From the NCBI RefSeq assembly GCF_002158995.1, contig NZ_LOHF01000003.1, positions 124,001 to 188,000 on the forward strand: 64,000 bases of DNA, read 5' to 3'. Under the pieces are notes generated by a model, which was given only the letters and a program-made list of their open reading frames with translations, was not told the DNA's origin and did not search any database. Every line of letters begins with the position of its first letter. Position 1 is the first letter of the stretch. The DNA is from Pseudomonas caspiana (GTDB taxonomy: Bacteria > Pseudomonadota > Gammaproteobacteria > Pseudomonadales > Pseudomonadaceae). Below, piece after piece: positions 10,388 to 20,128 of this stretch. Position numbers and translations under genes: made by a program.

Positions 10388-10456
10388 TAGGGTTATTTTG
10401 GCTAAAACTAGCTTTCAAATACATTTTAGTCAAAGAATTAATCGGGACTGTCGACA
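10376..10456. promoter_or_regulatory. Paired TGTCGACA palindromes, probable PrpR operators
   Basis: ATTGTCGACA (core 10376-10383) and TGTCGACAAT (core 10449-10456) share the same eight-base palindrome, centre to centre 73 bases. TGTCGACA-type cores are common targets of FCD-group GntR regulators. Their position around the prpR promoter supports an operator pair; the assignment is inference. Confidence 0.65.
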
Positions 10457-10477
10457 ATAGCCCGATTTACGATCTTA

Positions 10478-10565
10478 TGTGGGAGCTGAGCTTGCTCGCG
10501 ATAAGACTGGACGCTATCTACGTAAATCGCATCTGGCTTTATCGCGAGCCAGCTCGGCTCCCACA
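10478..10565. repeat. REPIN, GTGGGAGC/GCTTGCTCGCGAT type
   Basis: TGTGGGAGCTGAGCTTGCTC at 10478 faces ATCGCGAGCCAGCTCGGCTC and CCACA ending at 10565, with a few mismatches. It lies between the divergent prpR and the retropepsin-like gene. Confidence 0.85.
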
Positions 10566-10669
10566 GGTACATGCATATCCCAAAAAACCTTCATGCTAGA
10601 ATGCCGCCCCAGCTGAACGTCAGTAATAGCACTGCGCCAGCCACTATATGACTTAAGGGCGATGTCCGG

Positions 10670-11233
10670 ATGACCGCCCTCAACGTGCCAGGATTTATGA
10701 CACTAAAAGCCCTTCCCGCCCTGCTCTGCCTTCTTCTGCTATCACTCAACGGCATGGCAGCCGACAAGACCGTCTATGGTCTGAACGAATACGCCCAGCT
10801 CAACGATATCGACCTGCAAGTGGCCGCCAAACTCGACACCGGTGCCAAGACTGCTTCACTGAGCGCTCGGGACATCAAACATTTCAAACGCAATGGCGAG
10901 ACGTGGGTACGCTTTTATCTGGCGATCGATGACGCACATGCGCACCCCATCGAGCGCCCGCTGGCGAGGGTCAGCAAAATCAAACGGCGGGCCGATGATT
11001 ACGACGCCGATGACGAAAAAAAGTACACCGCGCGCCCGGTTATCAGCCTTGATGTCTGCATGGGTGCAACTTTACGCACCATTGAAGTGAACTTGACGGA
11101 CCGAAGTGCTTTCCAATACCCGCTTTTGATCGGCTCCGAGGCGCTAAAACGCTTTGATGCGCTGGTCGATCCAAGTCTTAAGTACGCAGCGGGCAAGCCT
11201 GGCTGTGAAATTACTGCTCAAACCACCGAGTAA
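10670..11233 (+). CDS. Retropepsin-like aspartic protease (DUF785/RimB-like), exported
   Basis: The 187-residue product belongs to the DUF785 family, annotated as ATP-dependent zinc protease or RimB/RloA-like retropepsin. A signal peptide is visible (hydrophobic LPALLCLLLLSLNGMA, then AADK). The active-site stretch AAKLDTGAKTASLSA has the DTG of aspartic proteases, and PLLIGSEAL near the C-terminus is also a family mark. ATGs at 10670 (AAGGG upstream) and 10697 are both possible. Four bases separate its stop from the next ATG, and an ATP-grasp ligase ends the unit, so a joint role in making and trimming a peptide-type modification at the envelope is plausible but unproven here. Confidence 0.85.
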   Translation: MTALNVPGFMTLKALPALLCLLLLSLNGMAADKTVYGLNEYAQLNDIDLQVAAKLDTGAKTASLSARDIKHFKRNGETWVRFYLAIDDAHAHPIERPLARVSKIKRRADDYDADDEKKYTARPVISLDVCMGATLRTIEVNLTDRSAFQYPLLIGSEALKRFDALVDPSLKYAAGKPGCEITAQTTE

Positions 11234-11237
11234 ACCA

Positions 11238-12791
11238 ATGCGCTCTCTGACTCTGCATCTGAAAATCCTGATTGGCGTCCTGGTGACCCTGGGAATCGCG
11301 ATCACGGCCTATCAGATACTGGCGCTCGGCATCCCGGTGACCGAGGATGAAACCGACGACCTCTGGAATATCGACGCCAAGGTCGAGTTTGTTGCCAACA
11401 ACAATAAGGATTCGGTGAAGGTCCAGATGTTCGTGCCACCACTGGCGCGGGATTTCATCAGCCTCAATGAAAGCTTCATTTCCAATAACTACGGCGTCAG
11501 CGTCAATCGGGTCGACGGCAATCGCAAAGTGACCTGGTCGGCACGCCGCGCTACCGGCAATCAGACCCTCTATTACCGTTTGGTGCTGACCAAGCGTTAC
11601 AGCGGCGAAAGGTTAAAAACCAAAGGCCCGATCTTCCGCGACAGTATTGCTGTCGAGGGCCCAGAGAAAGTTGCCGCCGAAGCGCTGCTCGCGCCCATCC
11701 GCCAACACTCGGCGGACGTTGAGACTTTCATTACGGAAGCCATCAAGCGGGTCAACAACCTCAAGGATGACAATGTAAAGCTGCTGCTGGCGGGTGATGC
11801 ATCCAGTTCCAACAAGGCACGCATTACCGAGCTGCTGCTGTCCATTGCCCACGTACCGATGGAAAAGGTCCACACGATTCGCCTCGTCGCAGACCAGCCA
11901 CAAAGCCCGGAGCTCTGGCTACGCAGCTTCAATGGCAAGGACTGGCTGTATTTCAATCCGGATACCGGCGAAAAGGGCCTGCCTGATGACCGTCTGCTGT
12001 GGTGGACAGGCGACGAGAACCTGATCACCGTCGAAGGCGGCAAAAAAGCCCTGGTCACCTTCAGCCTTAACAACAGCGAGATGAATGCAATTCGTCTGGC
12101 ACAGTTGACCGATGCAAGCACTGACGCGGACTTCCTCGAATATTCGCTGTACGGCCTGCCGCTGGAAACCCAGCAGACCTTCATGATCATGGTGATGATC
12201 CCGATTGGCGTACTGGTCATTCTGGTCTTGCGCAACCTGATTGGCCTGCAGACCCTCGGTACGTTCACCCCGGTACTGATCGCTCTGGCATTCAGGGAAA
12301 CCCAGCTTGGCTTCGGCATCATCCTGTTCACGGTGATTACCGCGCTCGGCCTGTCGTTGCGCTCTTATCTGGAACACCTGAAGCTGCAAATGCTGCCGCG
12401 CCTTTCAGTGGTCCTGACATTCGTGGTGGTGCTGATCGCAGCCATCAGCGTGCTCAGCCACAAACTGGGTCTGGAGCGCGGCCTGTCGGTAGCGCTGTTC
12501 CCGATGGTGATCCTGACCATGACCATCGAACGCCTCTCCATCACCTGGGAAGAGCGCGGCGGCGGTCATGCCATGAAAGTGGCCATTGGCACCTTGTTCG
12601 CGGCCTCCCTGGCGCACATCATCATGAGCGTGCCAGCGCTGATCTACTTCGTTTTCACCTTCCCGGCAGTCTTGCTGATTCTGGTGGGCTTCATGTTGGC
12701 CATGGGTCGCTATCGCGGTTATCGCCTGACTGAACTGGTCCGTTTCAAGGCCTTCCTCAAGGAAGAATCCAAGCAAGAAGAAGCCAAATGA
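11238..12791 (+). CDS. Inactive transglutaminase fused to 7 membrane helices (UUP1-type)
   Basis: The 517-residue protein starts at 11238 with MRSLTLHLKILIGVLVTLGI, an N-terminal membrane anchor. A long periplasmic region (about residues 35-310) follows, which family knowledge describes as a catalytically dead transglutaminase-like domain. The C-terminal third is strongly hydrophobic with about seven helices (for example MIMVMIPIGVLVILVLRNLI and the last helix VLLILVGFMLAMGRYRG). It couples by ATGA overlap to the ATP-grasp gene and follows the retropepsin gene by four bases. I recall the related label RloB for osmotic stress tolerance, but the sequence does not prove that role. Confidence 0.85.
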   Translation: MRSLTLHLKILIGVLVTLGIAITAYQILALGIPVTEDETDDLWNIDAKVEFVANNNKDSVKVQMFVPPLARDFISLNESFISNNYGVSVNRVDGNRKVTWSARRATGNQTLYYRLVLTKRYSGERLKTKGPIFRDSIAVEGPEKVAAEALLAPIRQHSADVETFITEAIKRVNNLKDDNVKLLLAGDASSSNKARITELLLSIAHVPMEKVHTIRLVADQPQSPELWLRSFNGKDWLYFNPDTGEKGLPDDRLLWWTGDENLITVEGGKKALVTFSLNNSEMNAIRLAQLTDASTDADFLEYSLYGLPLETQQTFMIMVMIPIGVLVILVLRNLIGLQTLGTFTPVLIALAFRETQLGFGIILFTVITALGLSLRSYLEHLKLQMLPRLSVVLTFVVVLIAAISVLSHKLGLERGLSVALFPMVILTMTIERLSITWEERGGGHAMKVAIGTLFAASLAHIIMSVPALIYFVFTFPAVLLILVGFMLAMGRYRGYRLTELVRFKAFLKEESKQEEAK

Positions 12792-13768
12792 TCGGTTGGT
12801 GGAAGACCTGGAAGGCGCTGGAAGCCCGCGGCATCATGGGCATCAACCGGCGTAATGCGGATTACGTGCTCAAGTACAACAAGCGCAGCCTGTATCCGAT
12901 TGTCGATGACAAGATTATCACCAAGGAACGGGCCATCGCAGCTGGCATCAATGTGCCAGAGATGTACGGCGTAATTTCCACCGAGAAGGAAATCGAAAAG
13001 CTGGACGAGATCATTGGCGGCCGCAGCGATTTCGTGATCAAGCCCGCTCAGGGCGCAGGCGGTGACGGCATCCTGGTGATCGCGGACCGTTTCGAGGGTC
13101 GCTACCGGACCGTTTCCGGGCGCATCGTCAGCCACTCCGAGATTGAGCATCAGGTCTCGAGCATCCTCACCGGGCTTTATTCGCTGGGCGGCCACCGGGA
13201 TCGAGCGCTGATCGAATACCGGGTGACCCCGGATCAGATTTTCAAAAGCATCAGCTACGAGGGCGTGCCGGACATTCGCATCATCGTTCTGATGGGCTAT
13301 CCGGTGATGGCGATGCTGCGCCTGCCCACCCGCCAATCCGGCGGCAAGGCCAACCTGCACCAGGGCGCGATTGGCGTCGGTGTCGATCTGGCCACCGGCA
13401 TTACCTTGCGCGGAACCTGGCTGAACAACATCATCACCAAACACCCGGATACCACCAACGCGGTGGACGGCGTTCAACTGCCCAATTGGGACGGTTTCAT
13501 GAAACTTGCCGCCGAGTGCTATGAGCTGTGTGGCCTGGGTTACATCGGCGTCGACATGGTGCTCGACCAGGAACAAGGGCCGCTGATTCTTGAACTCAAT
13601 GCCCGCCCCGGCCTGAACATCCAGATCGCCAACGACTGCGGCCTGACTCACCGGACCCAGGCGGTTGAAGCGCGACTTGAGCAATTGGCGCTCAATGGCG
13701 AGCAGGAAACACCTGAGCAACGACTGCAGTTTGTTCAGGAGCTTTTCGGTCACGTCCAGACCTCCTGA
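12788..13768 (+). CDS. Alpha-L-glutamate ligase-like ATP-grasp protein (RimK-like)
   Basis: The 326-residue protein has the ATP-grasp fold: DFVIKPAQGAGGDGILVI is the nucleotide-binding lysine and loop, and LILELNARPGLNIQIAN is the metal-binding Glu/Asn motif. Relatives such as RimK add glutamates to a carboxyl group; the acceptor here is unknown. Its ATG overlaps the stop of the membrane-protein gene (ATGA), so translation is coupled. A soluble ligase, an inner-membrane protein and an exported protease in one unit suggest that a product is made inside and processed outside. Confidence 0.88.
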   Translation: MIGWWKTWKALEARGIMGINRRNADYVLKYNKRSLYPIVDDKIITKERAIAAGINVPEMYGVISTEKEIEKLDEIIGGRSDFVIKPAQGAGGDGILVIADRFEGRYRTVSGRIVSHSEIEHQVSSILTGLYSLGGHRDRALIEYRVTPDQIFKSISYEGVPDIRIIVLMGYPVMAMLRLPTRQSGGKANLHQGAIGVGVDLATGITLRGTWLNNIITKHPDTTNAVDGVQLPNWDGFMKLAAECYELCGLGYIGVDMVLDQEQGPLILELNARPGLNIQIANDCGLTHRTQAVEARLEQLALNGEQETPEQRLQFVQELFGHVQTS

Positions 13769-13875
13769 GTACACGACCACTGCGCCGGATAACCATCCAA
13801 TTCCGACACGCTACTAGGAGCGATCCCGACGGAGGACTACAATCCCCGTCCCGCGCTCCGAACTGACACCCTCGA

Positions 13876-15228
13876 ATGCCTGACTGTTTTCTTTATTCGC
13901 TGCCTTATCGCACCGATCCAGCGGATTATTTCCAATGTATTCGCCACGCTCCGCAGGCCATTCTGCTGGACAGCGGCCGACCGACTGCCGAGCGCGGCCG
14001 CTACGACCTGCTCAGCGCCTGGCCCGTGCAAACATTTCTGCCCGACAGCGCAGAAACCGGCAGCGGATTTTTCCAGCGTCTGCGCGATGGCTTGAACACC
14101 CTCGGCCACGCGCAATTGCCAGCAGGCTGCGAGCTGCCCTTTGCAGGCGGCCTGATCGGCTACCTCAGTTACGACTTCGGCCGCCGCCTCGAAACACAAT
14201 CCTGCGCTGCGCTAGACGACTTGCAGCTTCCCGATGCGCGCTTGGGACTCTACGCCTGGGCACTGATCAGCGATCATCAGCAGCAAACCAGCCAACTCGT
14301 GTTTCACCCCTCGCTGGCCGAAACCGAACGCCAGCGGCTGATTGAGCTGTTCAGCAATAGGCAAATACCTGAGCCGTGCGTTTTCGCCCTCGACGGCCAG
14401 TTTGCGCCGTCGATCAATGCCGCCGCTTACCGGGAGGCCTTTGACCGCATCCAGGCCTATATCCATGCGGGTGACTGCTATCAGGTCAATCTGACTCAGC
14501 GCTTCCAGACCCGTTACGAAGGCGACCCATGGGCGGCTTATTGTGCGTTGCGCAAAGCCTGCCCTACCCCGTTTTCCGGTTATCAAGCCTTGCCGGATGG
14601 CGATGCGATACTGAGCCTGTCGCCAGAACGCTTCGTCAAAGTCAGCCAGGGCCACGTCGAAACCCGGCCCATCAAAGGTACCCGGCCGCGAGGCAAACAC
14701 GCCGCCGAAGACCAGTCCTACGCGCAGGAACTGCTGTCCAGCACCAAGGACCGCGCGGAAAACCTGATGATTGTCGATCTGTTGCGCAACGATCTGGGCC
14801 GTAGCTGCCGGATTGGCTCAGTGAAAGTGCCAGAGCTGTTCAGCCTGGAAAGCTATCCAAACGTGCACCATCTGGTCAGTAGCGTGGTGGGTGAGCTGGC
14901 GGATGATCACGACCCTCTGGATTTAATCGCGGGCAGTTTTCCGGGCGGCTCCATTACCGGTGCCCCCAAAATCCGCGCCATGCAAATTATCGACGAACTG
15001 GAACCGAGCCGCCGCGGCCTGTACTGCGGCTCGCTGCTATACCTCGATGTGCGCGGCGAGATGGACAGCTCCATCGCGATCCGCAGCTTGCTCGCCAAAG
15101 ACGGCAAGATCTCCTGTTGGGCAGGCGGCGGGATCGTCGCGGACTCCGACTGTGAAGCCGAGTATCAGGAGTCGTTTACCAAAGTGCGGGTTTTGCTGGA
15201 TACGCTGGAAAAAATGATGCCTCGCTGA
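13876..15228 (+). CDS. pabB: Aminodeoxychorismate synthase component I
   Basis: PabB aminates chorismate to 4-amino-4-deoxychorismate for folate synthesis, using ammonia from the PabA subunit. The 450-residue protein has the N-terminal Anth_synt_I_N domain and a C-terminal chorismate-binding domain. Visible motifs include CYQVNLTQRF, PIKGTRPRG (PabB lysine motif), DLLRNDLGR, FPGGSITGAPKIRAM and the end WAGGGIVADSDCEAEYQES. The preceding 107 bases are non-coding. The gene is followed by a REPIN rather than a clear terminator. Confidence 0.95.
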   Translation: MPDCFLYSLPYRTDPADYFQCIRHAPQAILLDSGRPTAERGRYDLLSAWPVQTFLPDSAETGSGFFQRLRDGLNTLGHAQLPAGCELPFAGGLIGYLSYDFGRRLETQSCAALDDLQLPDARLGLYAWALISDHQQQTSQLVFHPSLAETERQRLIELFSNRQIPEPCVFALDGQFAPSINAAAYREAFDRIQAYIHAGDCYQVNLTQRFQTRYEGDPWAAYCALRKACPTPFSGYQALPDGDAILSLSPERFVKVSQGHVETRPIKGTRPRGKHAAEDQSYAQELLSSTKDRAENLMIVDLLRNDLGRSCRIGSVKVPELFSLESYPNVHHLVSSVVGELADDHDPLDLIAGSFPGGSITGAPKIRAMQIIDELEPSRRGLYCGSLLYLDVRGEMDSSIAIRSLLAKDGKISCWAGGGIVADSDCEAEYQESFTKVRVLLDTLEKMMPR

Positions 15229-15234
15229 TCCTCC

Positions 15235-15303
15235 AGGATCTGCCGAAGGCTGCGATGGCAATACGTCAGGATGAATGCTTCGCAGCCTTCGGCAGCTCCT
15301 ACA
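15235..15303. repeat. REPIN, GCCGAAGGCTGCGA type
   Basis: AGGATCTGCCGAAGGCTGCG at 15235 faces CGCAGCCTTCGGCAGCTCCT and ACA ending at 15303, directly after pabB. It is the same family as the elements at 8698 and 39457. Confidence 0.85.
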
Positions 15304-15513
15304 AAAATGCATCTAGACGCGCCAATCGCGATTTGACGTCAGAGATAAATTCTTCACGGTCGAGACAGTCTATTTCCATCGCATGCTCCCCTCGCCTCCC
15401 CTCAAAAAGCCGCACACTTGCTCCGGCGCGGTAATCCGGCCAATCCGTCGAAAGATTTTGTTAACATTCGCCTCATTACGAGCGCCTAAGCGCCATATTT
15501 AGGAAACCGCCTG

Positions 15514-16248
15514 ATGAGCATACCCTTCGATGTCGCCGAGCTTGCCGCGACTTACGCCAACAAGTCGGCACAAGACATTCTCAAACTGGCCTTCCAGCAT
15601 TTCGGTGACGAACTGTGGATTTCATTCAGCGGCGCCGAAGACGTGGTGCTGGTGGACATGGCCTGGAAACTGAACAAGAACGTCAAAGTCTTCAGTCTGG
15701 ATACAGGTCGCCTGCATCCGGAAACCTATCGTTTTATCGAACAGGTGCGTGAGCACTACAAGATCGATATCGAAATCATGACCCCGGATCAGCAAAAGCT
15801 CGAACCTTTCGTCAAAGAGAAGGGTTTGTTCAGCTTTTATCGGGACGGTCACGGCGAATGCTGTGGCGTGCGCAAAATCGAACCGCTGCGCCGCAAGCTG
15901 TCGGGTGTGAAAGCCTGGGCCACCGGCCAGCGTCGCGACCAGAGCCCCGGCACTCGCAGCCAGGTTGCAGCCCTGGAAATTGACAGCGCGTTCTCCACTC
16001 CGGAGCGCACCCTGTACAAGTTCAACCCGTTGGCGCAGATGAGCAGCGAGGAAATCTGGGGTTACATCCGCATGCTGGAGCTGCCATACAACAGCCTGCA
16101 CGAGCGCGGGTTCATCAGTATTGGCTGCGAGCCCTGCACGCGTCCGGTATTGCCGAACCAGCATGAACGCGAAGGCCGCTGGTGGTGGGAAGAAGCTACG
16201 CAGAAGGAGTGCGGACTGCATTCCGGAAATCTGATCGCGAAGGTGTAA
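15514..16248 (+). CDS. cysH: Adenylylsulfate reductase, assimilatory (iron-sulfur type)
   Basis: CysH reduces activated sulfate to sulfite. In pseudomonads it is the 4Fe-4S type that uses APS. The 244-residue protein shows the cluster ligands Cys116-Cys117 (ECCGVRK) and Cys205/Cys208 (GCEPCTR), absent from PAPS-only enzymes. The nucleophilic Cys233 lies in the C-terminal ECGLH motif, and [12 protein letters not shown] is the PP-loop. It lies close to cysB, the regulator of sulfur assimilation, which is convergent with it across a REPIN. Confidence 0.95.
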   Translation: MSIPFDVAELAATYANKSAQDILKLAFQHFGDELWISFSGAEDVVLVDMAWKLNKNVKVFSLDTGRLHPETYRFIEQVREHYKIDIEIMTPDQQKLEPFVKEKGLFSFYRDGHGECCGVRKIEPLRRKLSGVKAWATGQRRDQSPGTRSQVAALEIDSAFSTPERTLYKFNPLAQMSSEEIWGYIRMLELPYNSLHERGFISIGCEPCTRPVLPNQHEREGRWWWEEATQKECGLHSGNLIAKV

Positions 16249-16288
16249 TGCCAACCTGTTACGCGCGCTGTCACCAATGAACATAGAT

Positions 16289-16379
16289 CTGTAGGAGCGC
16301 ACGAGCAACGCGAGGCTGCGAGAGCGGTGTGTCAGACAGGACGCCTTCACTGCCTCGCTGTGCTCATGAGCTCCTACAG
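16289..16379. repeat. REPIN, GAGGCTGCGA/CACGAGCA type
   Basis: CTGTAGGAGCGCACGAGCAA at 16289 faces CTCATGAGCTCCTACAG ending at 16379. The middle holds GCGGTGTGTCAGACAGGACG, also found in the REPINs at 44529 and 57180. It sits between convergent cysH and cysB. Confidence 0.85.
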
Positions 16380-16400
16380 ATAAATGTGCCCAAACGCCGA

Positions 16401-17384
<984 letters not shown>

Positions 17385-17496
17385 TCAAAGCAGGAAGACG
17401 CCAAGGGCATCAGCGACGGTATATAACTGGATTAATGGTAAGAGCGACAAAGCTAGAACTTTTTATCATCTTTAAGCGATAAAGGCACGCTCGATT

Positions 17497-18009
17497 TCAA
17501 TCGATTGGTCCGCTGGACCGGCTCACGCTTTTGGCATACCCCGGCACCATGTACACCGGCACCTGCGAAAGCTGCAGAACCCGCGCGGCGGTTCGACCTA
17601 TAGGCGTGGTGGTTTCCGCGTTACGGCTATGACTGCCGACAATAACCAGATCGACCTTGAGCTCGTCAGCCTGCCCCAGAATCACATCGCACGGATCGCC
17701 CTGAACCACCCGCACGGTGCTGATCAGCGCCAGATCCTGATGATCCTCGCCCAACTCTTCACGAAACCCATCCAGCACTCTCTGCTCGATACCCTCCATG
17801 ACTGAACTCAACCCCTGACTGCGCAGATCCTTCAACGCGTCCTCATCCAGATAACTCTGCAGTACCGATTCGGCAAACGACCCGATAGGCTCCACCACAT
17901 GCACCACGTAGAGCTCGGCATTGAATGTTCGAGCCAGTGCCAGCGCGTGCTGCATAACATAGGGCGCGTACAGACCGAGGTCTGTGGCATAGAGCATCGA
18001 GCGAATCAT
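17497..18009 (-). CDS. Universal stress protein (UspA family)
   Basis: The 170-residue protein starts at the ATG at 18009, preceded by GGGAGG; a longer frame to 18150 has no support. It has one Usp domain: beta-strand start MIRSMLYATDLGLYAP and an ATP-site region DLVIVGSHSRNAETTTPIGR. The usual G-x2-G is GSHS here, so ATP binding may be altered. The gene shares its strand with the thioredoxin-like gene upstream, 141 bases away, so the two could be co-transcribed. Stress survival is the general family role; no partner is visible. Confidence 0.88.
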   Translation of the reverse strand: MIRSMLYATDLGLYAPYVMQHALALARTFNAELYVVHVVEPIGSFAESVLQSYLDEDALKDLRSQGLSSVMEGIEQRVLDGFREELGEDHQDLALISTVRVVQGDPCDVILGQADELKVDLVIVGSHSRNAETTTPIGRTAARVLQLSQVPVYMVPGYAKSVSRSSGPID

Positions 18010-18150
18010 GTACGACCTCCCGGACAGCCAGAATGGCGGAGATGGAATCAGCTTAGCAGCGCCCTCAGGAGTGTGACGGCAATTACCTGCGAGCCCTTGA
18101 GGTGGCAGCTTTCTACTCGTTGCTGATACAAGTGAAGCGCAGATGAACAC

Positions 18151-18486
18151 TCAAGGTAATTCATCTGACTGCGCACTCAAAGCCTGCGCCAGAGACTGCC
18201 GAATCCCGGTCAGGGTCAAGGGCGAACGCAGCCCGCCATAAAACAGCCCATCCTGAACCACAAACAATGCCGGAAGATGAAATACCTCATACCGCGCAAC
18301 CGCCCCGCCGTTTTCCTCGGCATCGATCCAGCAGATACGGTCCAGCCCCAGATCAAGTGTCGGAAGCAGTTCTCGGGCATATCGACAACTGCTGCAGCCG
18401 ACGCTGGTGAATATCAAAAGCGAAATGCCGGGAAGTGCCAATAACTGATGATCAATATCAAAGTCGGTCAATTCAAGCTGGTTCAA
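18151..18486 (-). CDS. Thioredoxin-like protein with CSSC motif
   Basis: The 111-residue protein has a thioredoxin fold: strand ISLLIFTSVGC, redox motif C-S-S-C in SVGCSSCRYAREL, and a cis-proline region FHLPALFVVQDG. No signal peptide is seen, so it should act in the cytosol. The start is TTG at 18486 with GGGAGG six bases upstream, a case where the Shine-Dalgarno decides the start. It precedes the universal stress gene on the same strand and is divergent from aroG. Confidence 0.85.
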   Translation of the reverse strand: MNQLELTDFDIDHQLLALPGISLLIFTSVGCSSCRYARELLPTLDLGLDRICWIDAEENGGAVARYEVFHLPALFVVQDGLFYGGLRSPLTLTGIRQSLAQALSAQSDELP

Positions 18487-18703
18487 TTACTGCCTCCCAC
18501 AATCTGTCACTCACTATCCCTGCCCCTGCAGGTGCTTGCAAATCAGCCTGCCACGCGCATAACGCTCGATAAAGCGGCGTTTGCCCATTGTATCGGCACG
18601 GCCTAACGCGCTAAGGTTCGGTCCCCCGTTTCGCTCAATCATGCCTGGCTTCGCCCCACGGGGTTCGTTGGCGGCCGGCATACGCGACCTGATGAGTAGC
18701 ACG
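18487..18703. other. Divergent promoter region before DAHP synthase
   Basis: This non-coding stretch separates the thioredoxin-like gene and the DAHP synthase gene. No attenuator or named operator is apparent. Confidence 0.5.
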
Positions 18704-19780
18704 ATGGCTGATTTACCGATTGACGACCTCAACGTTTCCTCCAACGAGACACTGATCACACCCGATCAGCTCAAGCGCGAAATCCCGCTCACCGCCGCCG
18801 CACTGAAAACAGTGAGCAAGGGCCGTGAAGTAGTCCGCGATATTCTCGATGGCAAGGATCACCGCCTGTTCATCGTGATCGGGCCGTGCTCGATCCATGA
18901 CATCAAGGCCGCACACGAATACGCCGAACGCCTCAAGGCGCTGGCCGCCGAGGTTTCCGACACGCTGTATCTGGTGATGCGCGTCTACTTCGAGAAGCCG
19001 CGTACCACCGTGGGCTGGAAAGGTCTGATCAACGATCCGTATCTGGACGACTCATTCAAGATTCAGGATGGCTTGCATATCGGCCGCCAATTGCTGCTGG
19101 ACCTGGCTGAAATGGGCCTGCCGACAGCCACTGAAGCGCTCGACCCGATCTCCCCGCAGTATCTGCAGGACCTGATCAGTTGGTCGGCTATCGGCGCGCG
19201 GACCACCGAATCCCAGACCCACCGGGAAATGGCCTCAGGCCTGTCCTCGGCCGTGGGCTTCAAGAATGGCACCGATGGCGGCCTGACAGTCGCTATCAAC
19301 GCCCTGCAATCGGTCTCCAGCCCGCACCGTTTCCTGGGTATCAACCAGGAAGGTGGCGTGTCCATCGTGACCACCAAAGGCAACGCCTATGGCCACGTGG
19401 TATTGCGCGGCGGCAACGGCAAGCCCAACTATGATTCGGTCAGCGTCGCGCTATGCGAACAGGCGCTGAACAAGGCGAAGATCAAACCGAACATCATGGT
19501 TGATTGCAGCCACGCCAACTCCAACAAGGACCCTGCCCTGCAGCCGCTGGTCATGGAAAACGTCGCTAACCAGATTCTGGAAGGCAACCAGTCGATTATC
19601 GGCCTGATGGTCGAAAGCCATCTGAACTGGGGTTGCCAGGCCATTCCAAAGGATTTGGCCGAGCTACAGTACGGCGTGTCCGTGACTGATGCCTGCATCG
19701 ATTGGGAAAGCACCGAAAAAACCTTGCGCAGCATGCACGCCAAGCTCAAGGACGTACTGCCGAAACGCCAACGCGGCTGA
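18704..19780 (+). CDS. 3-deoxy-7-phosphoheptulonate (DAHP) synthase, class I
   Basis: DAHP synthase condenses PEP and erythrose 4-phosphate, the entry to the shikimate pathway. The 358-residue protein is of the AroF/AroG/AroH type: LFIVIGPCSIHD and MRVYFEKPRTTVGWKGLIND are the PEP-binding motifs, GARTTESQTHREMASGLS the active-site loop, and VDCSHANSNKDP the metal-site motif. The start is chosen at 18704 (MADLPIDDLNV); a start 12 bases upstream is also possible. Which amino acid inhibits it cannot be read safely, so I give no letter. A perfect terminator palindrome follows. Confidence 0.94.
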   Translation: MADLPIDDLNVSSNETLITPDQLKREIPLTAAALKTVSKGREVVRDILDGKDHRLFIVIGPCSIHDIKAAHEYAERLKALAAEVSDTLYLVMRVYFEKPRTTVGWKGLINDPYLDDSFKIQDGLHIGRQLLLDLAEMGLPTATEALDPISPQYLQDLISWSAIGARTTESQTHREMASGLSSAVGFKNGTDGGLTVAINALQSVSSPHRFLGINQEGGVSIVTTKGNAYGHVVLRGGNGKPNYDSVSVALCEQALNKAKIKPNIMVDCSHANSNKDPALQPLVMENVANQILEGNQSIIGLMVESHLNWGCQAIPKDLAELQYGVSVTDACIDWESTEKTLRSMHAKLKDVLPKRQRG

Positions 19781-19794
19781 TCAGCAGCACTCAC

Positions 19795-19824
19795 GAAAAC
19801 GCCGAGCATATGCTCGGCGTTTTC
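19795..19824. terminator. Bidirectional intrinsic terminator
   Basis: A perfect 30-base palindrome is built around GCCGAGCATATGCTCGGC with AAAA and TTTT flanks. It lies between the convergent DAHP synthase and GNAT genes and can serve both. Confidence 0.9.
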
Positions 19825-19846
19825 ATGGTGCTCACTGAAACCAGAT

Positions 19847-20128
19847 TCAGATCTTGGCGGCCTGACGCTGGTTCCGCTCCATGTACCGCTCCACATAGGA
19901 GCACGACGGAATGACCGTGTACCCGATGCTGTCGGCGTAATCGAGCGCCTGCTCGGTCAATGCGGCAGCAATGCCCCTGCCGCGCAGCGCATTGGGGACA
20001 AAAGTCCGGTAAATATCCAGAGTCTGCTTACCCAGGTCCATATAGGTCAGGTAGGCACGGTGACCGTCAATGTTGATTTCAAACTGGTGACCGGTCTCAT
20101 CATGGTGGATGGACAGCGCCTCGCTCAT
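19847..20128 (-). CDS. Small GNAT-type N-acetyltransferase (YjdJ-like)
   Basis: The 93-residue protein starts at 20128 (MSEALSIHH), with GGAG upstream; a longer frame is not supported. It is of the short Acetyltransf_CG/GCN5-related type: TFVPNALRGRGIAAALTEQA is the acetyl-CoA loop (RGRGIA) and PSCSYVERYMERN is the C-terminal family motif. The substrate is unknown. Confidence 0.85.
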   Translation of the reverse strand: MSEALSIHHDETGHQFEINIDGHRAYLTYMDLGKQTLDIYRTFVPNALRGRGIAAALTEQALDYADSIGYTVIPSCSYVERYMERNQRQAAKI

